Part shown: piece after piece, positions 18,661-28,177 of the stretch | How positions within the stretch are numbered: position 1 is the stretch's first letter | Layout: each line of letters opens with the position of its first letter | Assembly (NCBI RefSeq): GCF_018448925.1 | Contig: NZ_RCWE01000016.1 | Span: forward strand, 41,799 to 105,798 | Length of the DNA stretch: 64,000 nt | DNA from: Photorhabdus akhurstii | GTDB taxonomy: Bacteria; Pseudomonadota; Gammaproteobacteria; Enterobacterales; Enterobacteriaceae | Reading direction: 5' to 3' | Notes under the pieces: generated by a model | What the model was told of the DNA's origin: nothing | Database searches by the model: none | Seen by the model: only the letters and a program-made list of their open reading frames with translations | Translations under genes and position numbers: made by a program

Positions 18661-19680
18661 ATGTTGCAGTTCATACTCCGACGTCTGGGGTTGGTAATCC
18701 CAACGTTTATTGGCATTACTTTACTGACTTTTGCTTTTGTCCATATGATCCCCGGCGATCCGGTGACCATTATGGCCGGGGAACGTGGAATATCTGCTGA
18801 GCGCTATGCTCAGCTAATGGCCGAAATGGGGTTGGATAAACCACTTTGGCAGCAATACTTTCATTATGTCAGTAATGTGTTACATGGCGATCTGGGTATC
18901 TCCATGAAAAGTCGTATCTCGGTGTGGGAGGAGTTTGTTCCCCGTTTCAAGGCAACGCTTGAACTGGGGATATGCGCTATGTTGTTCGCTATTGCTGTAG
19001 GTATTCCCGTTGGCGTCCTGGCGGCGGTAAAGCGTGGTTCTGTTTTTGATCATACTGCGATAGGACTTTCTCTCACTGGATACTCCATGCCGATCTTCTG
19101 GTGGGGGATCATGTTGATCATGCTGGTTTCTGTCCAGTTGGATCTGACGCCGGTATCCGGGCGAATAAGCGACAGTGTTTTCCTTGATGACAGTTATCCG
19201 CTGACGGGTTTTATGCTAATCGACACCCTATTCTGGGGTGAAGCCGGTGATTTTAAAGATGCGGTGATGCACATCATTTTGCCTGCCGTTGTCTTGGGGA
19301 CGATTCCACTGGCGGTGATTGTCCGTATGACCCGCTCTTCCATGTTGGAAGTACTCGGTGAAGATTATATCCGTACTGCACGCGCTAAAGGCTTGAGTCG
19401 TATTCGTGTGATTGTGGTCCATGCGCTTCGCAATGCATTGCTGCCGGTTGTAACTGTTATCGGTTTGCAGGTGGGCATTATGCTGGCGGGGGCGATCCTG
19501 ACTGAAACTATCTTCTCTTGGCCGGGCCTGGGACGCTGGCTGATCGACGCCCTTCAACGCCGGGATTATCCGGTGGTGCAGGGAGGCGTATTACTGGTGG
19601 CGATCATGATCATCTTGGTTAACCTGATAGTTGACTTGCTATACGGCATCGTTAACCCGCGTATCCGGCATAAAAAATAG
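18661..19680 (+). CDS. dppB: Dipeptide ABC transporter permease DppB
   Basis: Inner-membrane permease of 339 residues, same length as E. coli. It begins MLQFILRRLGLVIPTFIGIT (first membrane helix) and carries the conserved permease loop EDYIRTARAKGLSRIRVIVV that contacts the ATPases. It pairs with DppC. The gap of 227 nt from dppA holds a hairpin; dppC follows after 10 nt. Confidence 0.96.
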   Translation: MLQFILRRLGLVIPTFIGITLLTFAFVHMIPGDPVTIMAGERGISAERYAQLMAEMGLDKPLWQQYFHYVSNVLHGDLGISMKSRISVWEEFVPRFKATLELGICAMLFAIAVGIPVGVLAAVKRGSVFDHTAIGLSLTGYSMPIFWWGIMLIMLVSVQLDLTPVSGRISDSVFLDDSYPLTGFMLIDTLFWGEAGDFKDAVMHIILPAVVLGTIPLAVIVRMTRSSMLEVLGEDYIRTARAKGLSRIRVIVVHALRNALLPVVTVIGLQVGIMLAGAILTETIFSWPGLGRWLIDALQRRDYPVVQGGVLLVAIMIILVNLIVDLLYGIVNPRIRHKK

Positions 19681-19690
19681 GGAGCACATT

Positions 19691-20590
19691 ATGTCTCAAG
19701 TAACTGAGCCTGCAATCAGTGCGCCTAAGATTATGACGCCGATGCAGGAGTTCTGGTATTACTTTAAGCGCAATAAAGGGGCCGTTGTTGGTCTGGTTTA
19801 TATTGTGCTGATGTTATTAGTCGCTCTGTTGGCGGGGGTGCTTGCCCCACACAGTGCGTCTGAACAGTTCCGTGATGCTTTGCTGACACCACCGGTATGG
19901 CAGGACGGAGGAAGTTGGCAATTTATTCTGGGTACTGATGATGTTGGACGCGATTTACTTTCACGTCTGATGTACGGCGCTCGGCTTTCATTGCTGGTAG
20001 GTTGTCTGGTGGTGGTGCTATCCCTGTTGATGGGGGTGGTTCTGGGTGTGCTGGCGGGTTATTTCGGTGGTGTGGTGGATATTATCATCATGCGTATCGT
20101 TGATATTATGCTGGCGTTGCCAAGCCTGTTGCTGGCTTTGGTGCTCGTGGCGATCTTTGGGCCATCGATTGTCAATGCTTCGTTGGCGTTGACCTTTGTC
20201 TCTCTGCCACATTACATCCGCTTAACTCGTGCTGCGGTATTAGTTGAAGTCAACCGTGACTATGTGACGGCTTCACAGGTGGCGGGAGCGGGTTCCATGC
20301 GTCAGATGTTTATCAATATTCTGCCTAACTGTCTGGCGCCGCTGATTGTGCAGGCTTCTCTGGGTTTTTCTAATGCCATTCTTGATATGGCTGCTTTGGG
20401 TTTTCTGGGGATGGGGGCGCAGCCACCCACACCGGAATGGGGAACAATGCTGTCTGATGTATTGCAATTTGCACAAAGTGCTTGGTGGGTAGTGACGTTC
20501 CCCGGGATAGCAATTTTGTTGACAGTGTTGGCGTTTAACCTGATGGGTGACGGTTTGCGTGATGCACTTGATCCTAAACTCAAGCAGTAG
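19691..20590 (+). CDS. dppC: Dipeptide ABC transporter permease DppC
   Basis: Second inner-membrane permease, 299 residues (E. coli 300). The N-terminal cytoplasmic stretch is followed by six membrane helices; the ATPase-contact loop is RDYVTASQVAGAGSMRQMFI and the conserved LGTDDVGRDLLSRLMYGAR motif is near residue 80. GGAG at 19681 supports ATG 19691; the longer frame upstream overlaps dppB and has no ribosome site. Confidence 0.95.
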   Translation: MSQVTEPAISAPKIMTPMQEFWYYFKRNKGAVVGLVYIVLMLLVALLAGVLAPHSASEQFRDALLTPPVWQDGGSWQFILGTDDVGRDLLSRLMYGARLSLLVGCLVVVLSLLMGVVLGVLAGYFGGVVDIIIMRIVDIMLALPSLLLALVLVAIFGPSIVNASLALTFVSLPHYIRLTRAAVLVEVNRDYVTASQVAGAGSMRQMFINILPNCLAPLIVQASLGFSNAILDMAALGFLGMGAQPPTPEWGTMLSDVLQFAQSAWWVVTFPGIAILLTVLAFNLMGDGLRDALDPKLKQ

Positions 20591-20602
20591 TGAGGTAGTG
20601 AA

Positions 20603-21583
20603 ATGGCACTGTTAAATGTAGAAAAATTATCGGTTCACTTCGGTGACGAAGAGGCACCGTTCCGCGCCGTTGACCGCATCAGTTACCGAGTTGAGCAAGG
20701 GCAGGTTGTCGGGATTGTCGGAGAGTCTGGTTCTGGTAAATCGGTCAGTTCATTGGCGGTGATGGGATTGATTGATTATCCGGGCAAGGTAATGGCTGAC
20801 AAACTGGAATTTAACCAGCGTGATTTGACCAAAATTTCCGAACAAGAGCGTCGCCAACTGGTTGGTGCGGAAGTGGCAATGATCTTCCAAGATCCGATGA
20901 CCAGCTTGAATCCCTGCTATACCGTTGGGTTTCAGATTATGGAAGCGCTGAAAGTGCATCAAGGCGGCAATCGTCGTACTCGTCGCCAGCGAGCGATTGA
21001 TCTGTTGACCTTGGTGGGTATTCCTGATCCTGCATCACGTTTGGATGTGTACCCGCACCAATTATCCGGTGGTATGAGTCAACGGGTGATGATCGCAATG
21101 GCGATTGCCTGTCGGCCCAAATTACTGATTGCTGATGAACCAACAACGGCTTTGGATGTCACCATTCAGGCGCAGGTTATTGAACTGTTGTTGGAGTTGC
21201 AACAACGGGAAAATATGGCGCTGATATTAATCACTCATGACTTAGCATTAGTGGCGGAAGCCGCTCATCACATTATCGTGATGTATGCTGGGCAGGTGGT
21301 GGAATCCGCCAAGGCATCGGAGATCTTCCGGGCGCCACGTCATCCCTATACTCAGGCATTGCTCCGGGCATTACCTGAATTTGCCACGGATAAATCCCGT
21401 CTTGCTTCTCTACCGGGAGTTGTGCCGGGAAAATATGACCGGCCTGTTGGTTGCTTACTGAATCCACGTTGTCCATATGCAAATGACCATTGTCGTCAGG
21501 TGGAACCGGAATTAAGAACGGTAGGGGAACGTCAGGTGAAATGCCATATACCGTTGGATGATGTGGGGAGGCCGACAGTATGA
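20603..21583 (+). CDS. dppD: Dipeptide ABC transporter ATP-binding protein DppD
   Basis: Cytoplasmic ATPase subunit, 326 residues. Walker A is GESGSGKS near residue 41, the signature is [16 protein letters not shown] near 157, and Walker B is [12 protein letters not shown]. The C-terminal oligopeptide/dipeptide extension contains the iron-sulfur-type cysteines in [14 protein letters not shown]. It overlaps dppF by 4 nt (ATGA). Confidence 0.96.
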   Translation: MALLNVEKLSVHFGDEEAPFRAVDRISYRVEQGQVVGIVGESGSGKSVSSLAVMGLIDYPGKVMADKLEFNQRDLTKISEQERRQLVGAEVAMIFQDPMTSLNPCYTVGFQIMEALKVHQGGNRRTRRQRAIDLLTLVGIPDPASRLDVYPHQLSGGMSQRVMIAMAIACRPKLLIADEPTTALDVTIQAQVIELLLELQQRENMALILITHDLALVAEAAHHIIVMYAGQVVESAKASEIFRAPRHPYTQALLRALPEFATDKSRLASLPGVVPGKYDRPVGCLLNPRCPYANDHCRQVEPELRTVGERQVKCHIPLDDVGRPTV

Positions 21584-22599
21584 GTGAGTATCTTTATCCG
21601 GCGCAGCAAATATCCACTGTGCCGTTATTAAAAGCGACAGATCTGAAAAAATATTATCCGATTAAAGGAGGGCTCTTTTCGCCTGCTAGAACGGTAAAAG
21701 CGTTGGATGGCATCTCTTTCGAACTGGAAAAAGGAAAAACGCTGGCAGTTGTGGGGGAATCGGGGTGTGGTAAATCCACGCTGGGGCGATTGCTGACGAT
21801 GATTGAAAAGCCAACTGACGGGGAGCTTTATTATCAGGGACAAGATCTGCTGGTGCCAAATAAAGACGCTGAAAAGCTACGTCGTCAGAAAATCCAGATT
21901 GTGTTTCAAAATCCTTATGGTTCACTTAATCCGCGTAAGAAAGTTGGTCAGATCCTGGAGGAACCTCTGCGGATCAATACCAAGTTGAGCGCACAGGAAC
22001 GTAAAGAGAAAGTGTTGCAGATGATGGATAAAGTGGGGCTAAAAACTGAACACTACAGCCGTTATCCGCACATGTTCTCTGGTGGTCAACGCCAACGGAT
22101 TGCGATTGCCCGCGGCTTAATGTTGGACCCGGATGTGGTGATTGCGGATGAACCGGTTTCCGCGTTGGATGTCTCGGTGCGGGCGCAGGTGTTAAACCTG
22201 ATGATGGATTTGCAGCAAGAGCTGGGACTCTCTTATGTCTTTATTTCCCATGATTTATCGGTGGTTGAACATATCGCTGATGAAGTGATGGTGATGTACC
22301 TCGGTCGTTGTGTGGAAAAAGGCAGTAAAGAGATGATTTTCAGTCATCCACGTCACCCCTATACACAGGCGTTATTATCAGCAACGCCAAGGCTAAATCC
22401 TGAATTACGCCGTGAACGGATAAAATTGACAGGCGAATTGCCAAGCCCAATGAACCCACCACCCGGTTGTGCGTTTGCAGCGCGTTGCCGCCGGGCACTT
22501 AGCATTTGTACTCAGCGTCAGCCAAAACTGAATCAATATGGTAATCAATTGATCGCCTGTTTTGCGGTTGATCAGGATGAAAATGTTGCAGTGGAATAA
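21580..22599 (+). CDS. dppF: Dipeptide ABC transporter ATP-binding protein DppF
   Basis: Second ATPase of the importer, 339 residues. Walker A is [12 protein letters not shown], the signature is [15 protein letters not shown] and Walker B is [12 protein letters not shown]. The C-terminal cysteine cluster [15 protein letters not shown] matches the family. It starts inside the dppD stop, implying translational coupling, and ends the operon. Confidence 0.96.
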   Translation: MSEYLYPAQQISTVPLLKATDLKKYYPIKGGLFSPARTVKALDGISFELEKGKTLAVVGESGCGKSTLGRLLTMIEKPTDGELYYQGQDLLVPNKDAEKLRRQKIQIVFQNPYGSLNPRKKVGQILEEPLRINTKLSAQERKEKVLQMMDKVGLKTEHYSRYPHMFSGGQRQRIAIARGLMLDPDVVIADEPVSALDVSVRAQVLNLMMDLQQELGLSYVFISHDLSVVEHIADEVMVMYLGRCVEKGSKEMIFSHPRHPYTQALLSATPRLNPELRRERIKLTGELPSPMNPPPGCAFAARCRRALSICTQRQPKLNQYGNQLIACFAVDQDENVAVE

Positions 22600-22656
22600 T
22601 TGGTTAAGTTAATAAATTTTAAGGATGGTGAGGTTGAACCATCCTTAATTTCCCAT

Positions 22657-22687
22657 AATAGCGTTTGTATAAACGCTATTTTTCTTT
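22657..22687 (+). terminator. Terminator of the dpp operon
   Basis: A perfect 10-bp stem AATAGCGTTT / AAACGCTATT with a GTAT loop is followed by TTTCTTT. A second hairpin (AAGGATGGT / ACCATCCTT, 22621-22646) lies just before it. Confidence 0.85.
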
Positions 22688-22956
22688 CTGATTTCCCCTT
22701 TCAAACATAAGCTACGGCAATTTACCTAAAAAGAGTTAGTTAAAAGAGATTAGAAAAATCGACTCTTTGACAATGATAGGCTTGTTGCTACAAATGCCAT
22801 TCAGCAACTCATTCATTATACGTATAAAAATCCCTTATGGGATGAAATATCCGTTTTCTGGGACGGAATGCTTACCCTGTAAATATTCTTATGATTTATA
22901 TTCTAAAGGAGAGAATTCATCATTATTTGACATTGAGTCGTCAGGGAGAGTCATGT

Positions 22957-23928
22957 ATGAAAAGTTTTGAGAAAATACCTCATATTGACCTTGCGCCAAT
23001 ATTTACCCATACAGATACGGGATTATTGTCAGTTGCTGATCAAGTTCGCCAAATATATACGAATGTGGGGTTTGCTTACCTTATTAATCACGGCATATCA
23101 GAAGATTTAGTGCAAGCCACTTTTCAGGCAGCAAAAGATTTCCACAATCTACCACTGAATAAGAAATTAAAAATTCGTCAAAATAAGTTCTTTCGGGGTT
23201 ATATGCCGAGGAGCACATCTCGATTTGAATTATCTACTTTGGAAAAAGCGAATAAGCCTAATCAAAGTGAGGCTTTTATTATTGCTAATGAAGTATCGGA
23301 GGAAAGTGAAGACTTTAAACTAGAACAAAACTTAGCAGGCCCAAATCAATGGCCGGAAGATATGCCGGAATTCAAGGAGACGATCACAACATACTATAAA
23401 TCTATGCAGGCTTTGGCTAAACGGATGGTACAAGTTTTTGCAATGGCGTTCGGCCTGAGCCCCGATGCATTAGATAATTATTTCAGGGAACCGACTATTT
23501 TCTTGAGGCTTCAATATTACCCGGAACAGCCAGACATCATTCCTGAAGACCAGTATGGCATTGCCCCGCATACGGATTATGGATTTTTGACCTTATTAGC
23601 ACAAGATACCATTGGGGGACTGCAAGTCAAAAATCAAGAGGGAGAATGGATTGATGTTCCACCTGAACCGGGTTCTTTTATCTTAAATAGCGGAGATATG
23701 ATCAAATGGATGACTAACGATAACTTTATTTCTACTCCCCATCGGGTAATAAATCGCTCTGGAAAGAAACGATACGCTATCCCTTTCTTTTTTGAGCCAA
23801 GCATGCATGCTCAAATAGCTCCATTAGATATATTTAAGGATGCGGATAATCCGGCAAGATATCCTCGTATTGAGTATGCAGATCATCTTATGACGAGAAT
23901 AAAGTCAAATTACAGTATTGGTGCTTAG
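22957..23928 (+). CDS. Isopenicillin-N-synthase-like 2-oxoglutarate/Fe(II) oxygenase
   Basis: A 323-residue non-haem iron oxygenase. The N-terminal DIOX_N region reads IPHIDLAPIF to FAYLINHGISEDLV. The iron ligands are in APHTDYGFLTLL (His, Asp) and STPHRVIN (His). The 2-oxoglutarate Arg is in KKRYAIPFF, where Ala replaces the usual Ser. I take ATG 22957, with GGGAG about 9 nt upstream; a longer frame back to 22891 lacks a ribosome site. It lies 33 nt before a putative cyclodipeptide synthase, so its likely substrate is the diketopiperazine made by that enzyme, by analogy with bicyclomycin-type tailoring. Ordinary ethylene-forming or flavonoid-type activities cannot be excluded. Confidence 0.85.
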   Translation: MKSFEKIPHIDLAPIFTHTDTGLLSVADQVRQIYTNVGFAYLINHGISEDLVQATFQAAKDFHNLPLNKKLKIRQNKFFRGYMPRSTSRFELSTLEKANKPNQSEAFIIANEVSEESEDFKLEQNLAGPNQWPEDMPEFKETITTYYKSMQALAKRMVQVFAMAFGLSPDALDNYFREPTIFLRLQYYPEQPDIIPEDQYGIAPHTDYGFLTLLAQDTIGGLQVKNQEGEWIDVPPEPGSFILNSGDMIKWMTNDNFISTPHRVINRSGKKRYAIPFFFEPSMHAQIAPLDIFKDADNPARYPRIEYADHLMTRIKSNYSIGA

Positions 23929-23961
23929 GGGATAATAAAGCTTCAATTTGGGGGCAAGAAT

Positions 23962-24702
23962 ATGGCTAGTTACACATTCTTTTCAAAAGCCGCATTCAAT
24001 TTTGATAAAGAAAAAACGGCCTTGTCGGGTAGTAAGGTCATCTTACTTATCAGTGTCGGCCAAAAATATCATGAAGGCGATAAACTCGCAGCAACCATTG
24101 ATCTGATTAATAAGAGTGGATTTTCTTCATGCACAATCGCGGTAGCTGATACCTTACAGCGGCATAATTATCTGGGAATGAGTTATGAAGCAGCCTATCG
24201 TTTTACATATGAATTGGGTACTTCTTGGATCGCTCGAAATTCCGAAGTTCTCGCTGCACTTTCAATTCCCAATAATATTCTCCGCTGGGATGAAGCCTTA
24301 AACGATATATCATATTTGGCATTTCGAGAAGATATAGAAGGATTATATGTCAATGATCCTGCTTATAAAGAGGCAATTAACGAAACCATAGGCATATTTA
24401 TTGATCGAATGGTAAAGCGGGACCCAAGTATTGATACCGTTCAGGCGTTCATACGTTGTTTAAATTATCTTATGGAAGAATGTCCCATAATCATGCCGAT
24501 TTGGGCAGCTAAAGGTTACGATTTCGTCATCTATCCACAACCAATGACTGCGGCAATGGATGCTACACGCGAGCGTTTCGTTGTTGAAAAATATCCTGGA
24601 AAAGAACGCTGGTTATCTCTACGCTTTAAGAAGCGGTCTATACCAAATTTTCTTAATAATGCATTCCTTCAGGAAGATGCGATTCATTGTATGGTGGAAT
24701 AA
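23962..24702 (+). CDS. Putative tRNA-dependent cyclodipeptide synthase, XYP type
   Basis: A 246-residue protein not similar at a glance to the CDPS at 9233, but showing the marks of the second (XYP) CDPS subfamily as I recall it. The N-terminal strand VILLISVGQKYHEGDK carries the candidate catalytic Ser; VADTLQRHN and ARNSEV follow. The Tyr and Glu of the active site fit LNYLMEECPI, and VIYPQPM supplies the Tyr-Pro pair that replaces Tyr-His. A purine-rich GGGGGCAAG precedes ATG 23962. It is cotranscribed with the 2OG oxygenase and followed by a terminator. Product unknown. If it is not a CDPS, I have no other family to offer. Confidence 0.72.
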   Translation: MASYTFFSKAAFNFDKEKTALSGSKVILLISVGQKYHEGDKLAATIDLINKSGFSSCTIAVADTLQRHNYLGMSYEAAYRFTYELGTSWIARNSEVLAALSIPNNILRWDEALNDISYLAFREDIEGLYVNDPAYKEAINETIGIFIDRMVKRDPSIDTVQAFIRCLNYLMEECPIIMPIWAAKGYDFVIYPQPMTAAMDATRERFVVEKYPGKERWLSLRFKKRSIPNFLNNAFLQEDAIHCMVE

Positions 24703-24783
24703 ATCAAAAAGACATGAAACATCAGTAATCTGATAGATATGAAATAACTAAAGAAGATAAGGTTATAGTCTGTCCTTCCAGGA

Positions 24784-24845
24784 AATTCCCGGCACATGCT
24801 AAGCCGATACTCAAGCCTGTTTCAGCGAGGTTCCGGGAATTTTTT
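24784..24845 (+). terminator. Terminator between the cyclodipeptide synthase and MFS genes
   Basis: AATTCCCGG (24784-24792) pairs with CCGGGAATT (24833-24841), followed by more T. The 40-nt loop is long. It probably ends or attenuates the oxygenase/CDPS transcript before the exporter gene. Confidence 0.55.
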
Positions 24846-24878
24846 AGATGAACTACTGAACACAGAGGAGGCTATTTG

Positions 24879-26399
24879 ATGATTTTTTTCTCAGAGAATC
24901 ACAGAAAGTGGTGGGTTTTGACTGGCGTGAGTATTGCGAGCTTTCTTGGTTGTATTGACTTTACTATCGTCAACACGGCTTTGCCCGCAATAAGAGCTGA
25001 TCTTCATGCTACAGTGGCTGAACTCCAGTGGATTATCAATATTTTTCTCTTGGCACTATCAGCTTTCATGGTTGTGATGGGGCGTATGGCTGATATCTAT
25101 GGTCGTCGGCGCGTACTCTACCTTGGCGCCATATGCTTCGGACTTGCATCACTTGGTGCTGGGCTCGTTACAAATATAAACTGGCTTATCGCTTTTCGCT
25201 TTGCTCAGGGAGTATCCTGCGCAGTCTTATACACAGCCTCTGGTGCCATAGTTTCCAATGCCTTCCCTGAGGAGGAGCGTGGAAAAGGTATCGGTTTGCT
25301 CTTTGGGGTTAATGGACTCGGACTGGCAATTGGCCCGGTAATAGGAGGAATCATCGTTAGCACTCTAGGTTGGCGTTGGATTTTCCTAATAAACGTTCCA
25401 TTGATTGTCTTAAGCCTATTAATCTGTACGGTTAGCGTCAAAGAATCTAGGAATAAGGAACAAGGGACGACGTTAGATTGGGGGGGATTGATTTTTCTGA
25501 TCACCGGTCTGTCGGCCTGCATTGTTGTACTCAGCTTAGGTAGTGAGTGGGGATGGCTGTCATTCTCTACGCTAGGTCTTTTAATCATATCGGTCGTCGC
25601 GTTGGTCATATTTTATCATATTGAACAACGGGTCTCTGCGCCGATCCTTCAACTCCATCTGTTTAAAAACCGGACTTTCATTGGTGCGGCTATAGCCAAT
25701 GCGGCACTGGCCTTTTTTTACTGTCTGGCTTTTTTCCTGATGCCTCTGTACCTACATACGATAAAAGATCTTGAGGGATATCAGATAGGTATGATGTTGC
25801 TTCCTACTACGGCGATGGTTGCTCTTCTTTCACCGATTGTTGGTCGGCTTACTGACCGAATGGGAGTCAAAATAATACTTGTCAGCGGCTTTTTATTTTT
25901 TGCTATTTCAGCATTTCTTCAAACACTCTTTTCCGAATACAGCAGTCTATTCAGTATTGCGATTGCGTTTACGCTTATGGGTATTGGTTGGGCTTGTGTA
26001 CTGGGGCCATCCACAGTGGCTGCGCTGTCATCTGTACCGGAACGTATGGGGGCGGTTGCTATGGGATCATCGTGGACGGTGCATAATATTGGTGGGGCCG
26101 TAGGGCTTGCTTTTGGCCTGTTACTTTATCAGCAAGTTGCTACCAGCAGCTTATTACTCAAATTAGGCGCGTTTGGCGTGGCGCCTGGTCAATGGGTGGA
26201 GAAAGTTATCGCTGAACCAGAAGGGGCGCTTTCAGCTTTACATCAACATGCTGGTCTTGACCTTGCAGATGCGCTGAATGTTTTTCATACGTTCTTTATT
26301 GAGGGATACCGTGCGGCAATGGGGTTGTTGTTAGCTATCTCTCTTTCAGTTTTATGTATCCTTTGGATGACATTGAAACGACAACAGTCGAAACAATAG
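24879..26399 (+). CDS. MFS drug exporter, DHA2 (14-TM) family
   Basis: A 506-residue inner-membrane proton antiporter of the EmrB/QacA type with about 14 membrane segments. Family motifs are FLGCIDFTIVNTALPAI in helix 1, GRMADIYGRRRVLYLG (motif A) near residue 70 and GLAIGPVIGGIIVSTLGWRW (motif C) near 150. GAGGAG at 24865-24870 supports ATG 24879. Its position after the CDPS/oxygenase pair suggests it exports their product, as BcmT does for bicyclomycin. No EmrA partner is present. Confidence 0.9.
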   Translation: MIFFSENHRKWWVLTGVSIASFLGCIDFTIVNTALPAIRADLHATVAELQWIINIFLLALSAFMVVMGRMADIYGRRRVLYLGAICFGLASLGAGLVTNINWLIAFRFAQGVSCAVLYTASGAIVSNAFPEEERGKGIGLLFGVNGLGLAIGPVIGGIIVSTLGWRWIFLINVPLIVLSLLICTVSVKESRNKEQGTTLDWGGLIFLITGLSACIVVLSLGSEWGWLSFSTLGLLIISVVALVIFYHIEQRVSAPILQLHLFKNRTFIGAAIANAALAFFYCLAFFLMPLYLHTIKDLEGYQIGMMLLPTTAMVALLSPIVGRLTDRMGVKIILVSGFLFFAISAFLQTLFSEYSSLFSIAIAFTLMGIGWACVLGPSTVAALSSVPERMGAVAMGSSWTVHNIGGAVGLAFGLLLYQQVATSSLLLKLGAFGVAPGQWVEKVIAEPEGALSALHQHAGLDLADALNVFHTFFIEGYRAAMGLLLAISLSVLCILWMTLKRQQSKQ

Positions 26400-26533
26400 G
26401 CATTACAGGAAGATGCCACGTTGTTCGGCGGCTATCTGCAATAGATTTAAAAATCGGTTTAAATTGAAAATAGATGATGAAACAACAGAGAGACAGTGAC
26501 TATTACCAACTTTGAAAATTAGGGGAGAGCACC

Positions 26534-28177
26534 GTGGGGAAAGAATCAAGCCACCAGCGTATGACGAATATCTCATCACCTCACCCACGGGCGTTTTCTC
26601 CATTAATGTTAGTTGTATTGATTCTGGTAAGTTCTCTCGGATCAATCATTGGTATCCAAACACTTGTCACTCTGGGTGTCACACCAAGCACATCTATAAT
26701 TGGTGCTCTGGTTGCTATGGCGATAGCACGGCTCCCAATCTATCAATTCACGCTTTTCCGTTCTGTTCATGCACAAAATTTAGTGCAAACCAGTATGTCC
26801 TCTGCCACTTTTGGGGCAGCTATCAGCCTTCTCGCCCCGCTTGGTATCGCGTACGTCATGGAGATGCCTGAACTCATTATGCCGATACTGGTAGGGGTAA
26901 GTTTGGCTATGTTGTGGGATGCTTTCCTGCTATATCGTATGTTTGACTCCCCGGTATTTCCAGCATCAGGTGCTTGGCCTCTTGGGATGGCTACCGCTGA
27001 GGTGATCAAAACCACTGATCGAGGAGGTTATCGAACGATCACATTAATTTGTGGGGTGATAAGTGGGTTTATCGGCAGTCTTTTAGGTTTGCCAATGTCG
27101 GCTGCCGGTATTGCTTTTATCGGGGGCTTTGCGGCTATGCTGTCATTCGCGGCTGGACTGCTATTGGCTCCCTGTCTCTATATTGTGTTTGCATTGGATA
27201 TCAGTACCCTGAGAATGCCTGAAGGGATTTTGGTTGGTGCTGGTATGGTGGCAGCTTTGCAAATTGGTCTTTCCATGTACAAGCGGAAAAAGGCACACAT
27301 CACTATTCCCGCGGGCTGTCATCAACATCAGATTGATCAGCCTGGTGCCTCATCTTTTCGGGCTTTACTCGGTATCGGTAGTTTGGGTTATCTGCTTTTG
27401 GCGATGATACTTGCTCTAGGGACGGGTCTGTTTGAACAACTCAGTTTACCTATGTTGATTGGATTTGTTGTATTTGGCACGATCTCAGCGCTACTTCACG
27501 AACTCATCGTGGGAATCGCAGCCATGAACACCGGGTGGATGCCTGCGTTTGGCGTAGCGCTACTATCATTGGTAATTGGTATCTGGATCGGTTTTCCAGT
27601 AAAAGCCTTGGTCGTATTAACAGCGTTTACATCGGCAACTGGGCCTGCATTTGCTGATATGGGCTACGACCTTAAAGCAGGATACATATTGAGAGGTGAT
27701 AATCGTGATCCCATATTTGAGCAAAGAGGGCGGCGAGAACAAATGATCGCAGGCATGTTAGGTTTTGGCGTAGCGATTATCGCTGTTCTACTGACCTGGC
27801 GGGATTTGTTCGCTCATAACCTGTTTGCCCCAGTCAATTTGGCTTATGCCGCGGCTATTAAAACAAGTATAGATCAAAGCAACTTAATGAATTTCACCAG
27901 CTGGGTAATACTGGGCGCGCTACTACAAGTTATTGGCGGCACTCGAGGCCAATTAGGTATCATGCTTGCAACAGGACTATTGATAGCTAAACCTACTGTT
28001 GGCTGGATGGTTCTCCTTGGGTTGATTTGTCGTTTATGGGTAAAACGCAAGTATCGCAACCACCCTTCCCACGGACTGGAGTCTTTCGCGGGCGGGATGA
28101 TTGCAGGAGATGCTCTTTGTAGCATAATGTTAAGCACTCATTCACCCACAGTAGGGCAGAGCGCAAACGAACATTAA
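26534..28177 (+). CDS. OPT-family oligopeptide/metal-chelate transporter
   Basis: A 547-residue polytopic membrane protein with about 14-16 hydrophobic segments. OPT-like signatures are FDSPVFPASGAWPLGMATAE near residue 140 and FADMGYDLKAGYILRGDNRD near 375. Members carry oligopeptides, peptide derivatives or metal chelates. It starts at GTG 26534 with GGGGAG 6 nt upstream. It lies 135 nt after the exporter in the same direction and abuts the convergent AraC gene without a gap. It may take up or release the diketopiperazine-derived product, possibly as a metal complex; that is inference. Confidence 0.8.
   Translation: MGKESSHQRMTNISSPHPRAFSPLMLVVLILVSSLGSIIGIQTLVTLGVTPSTSIIGALVAMAIARLPIYQFTLFRSVHAQNLVQTSMSSATFGAAISLLAPLGIAYVMEMPELIMPILVGVSLAMLWDAFLLYRMFDSPVFPASGAWPLGMATAEVIKTTDRGGYRTITLICGVISGFIGSLLGLPMSAAGIAFIGGFAAMLSFAAGLLLAPCLYIVFALDISTLRMPEGILVGAGMVAALQIGLSMYKRKKAHITIPAGCHQHQIDQPGASSFRALLGIGSLGYLLLAMILALGTGLFEQLSLPMLIGFVVFGTISALLHELIVGIAAMNTGWMPAFGVALLSLVIGIWIGFPVKALVVLTAFTSATGPAFADMGYDLKAGYILRGDNRDPIFEQRGRREQMIAGMLGFGVAIIAVLLTWRDLFAHNLFAPVNLAYAAAIKTSIDQSNLMNFTSWVILGALLQVIGGTRGQLGIMLATGLLIAKPTVGWMVLLGLICRLWVKRKYRNHPSHGLESFAGGMIAGDALCSIMLSTHSPTVGQSANEH

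Noticed and set aside
22767-22970. 67-codon frame before the 2OG oxygenase
   Set aside because: Overlaps the oxygenase start region in another frame, no ribosome site, no family.
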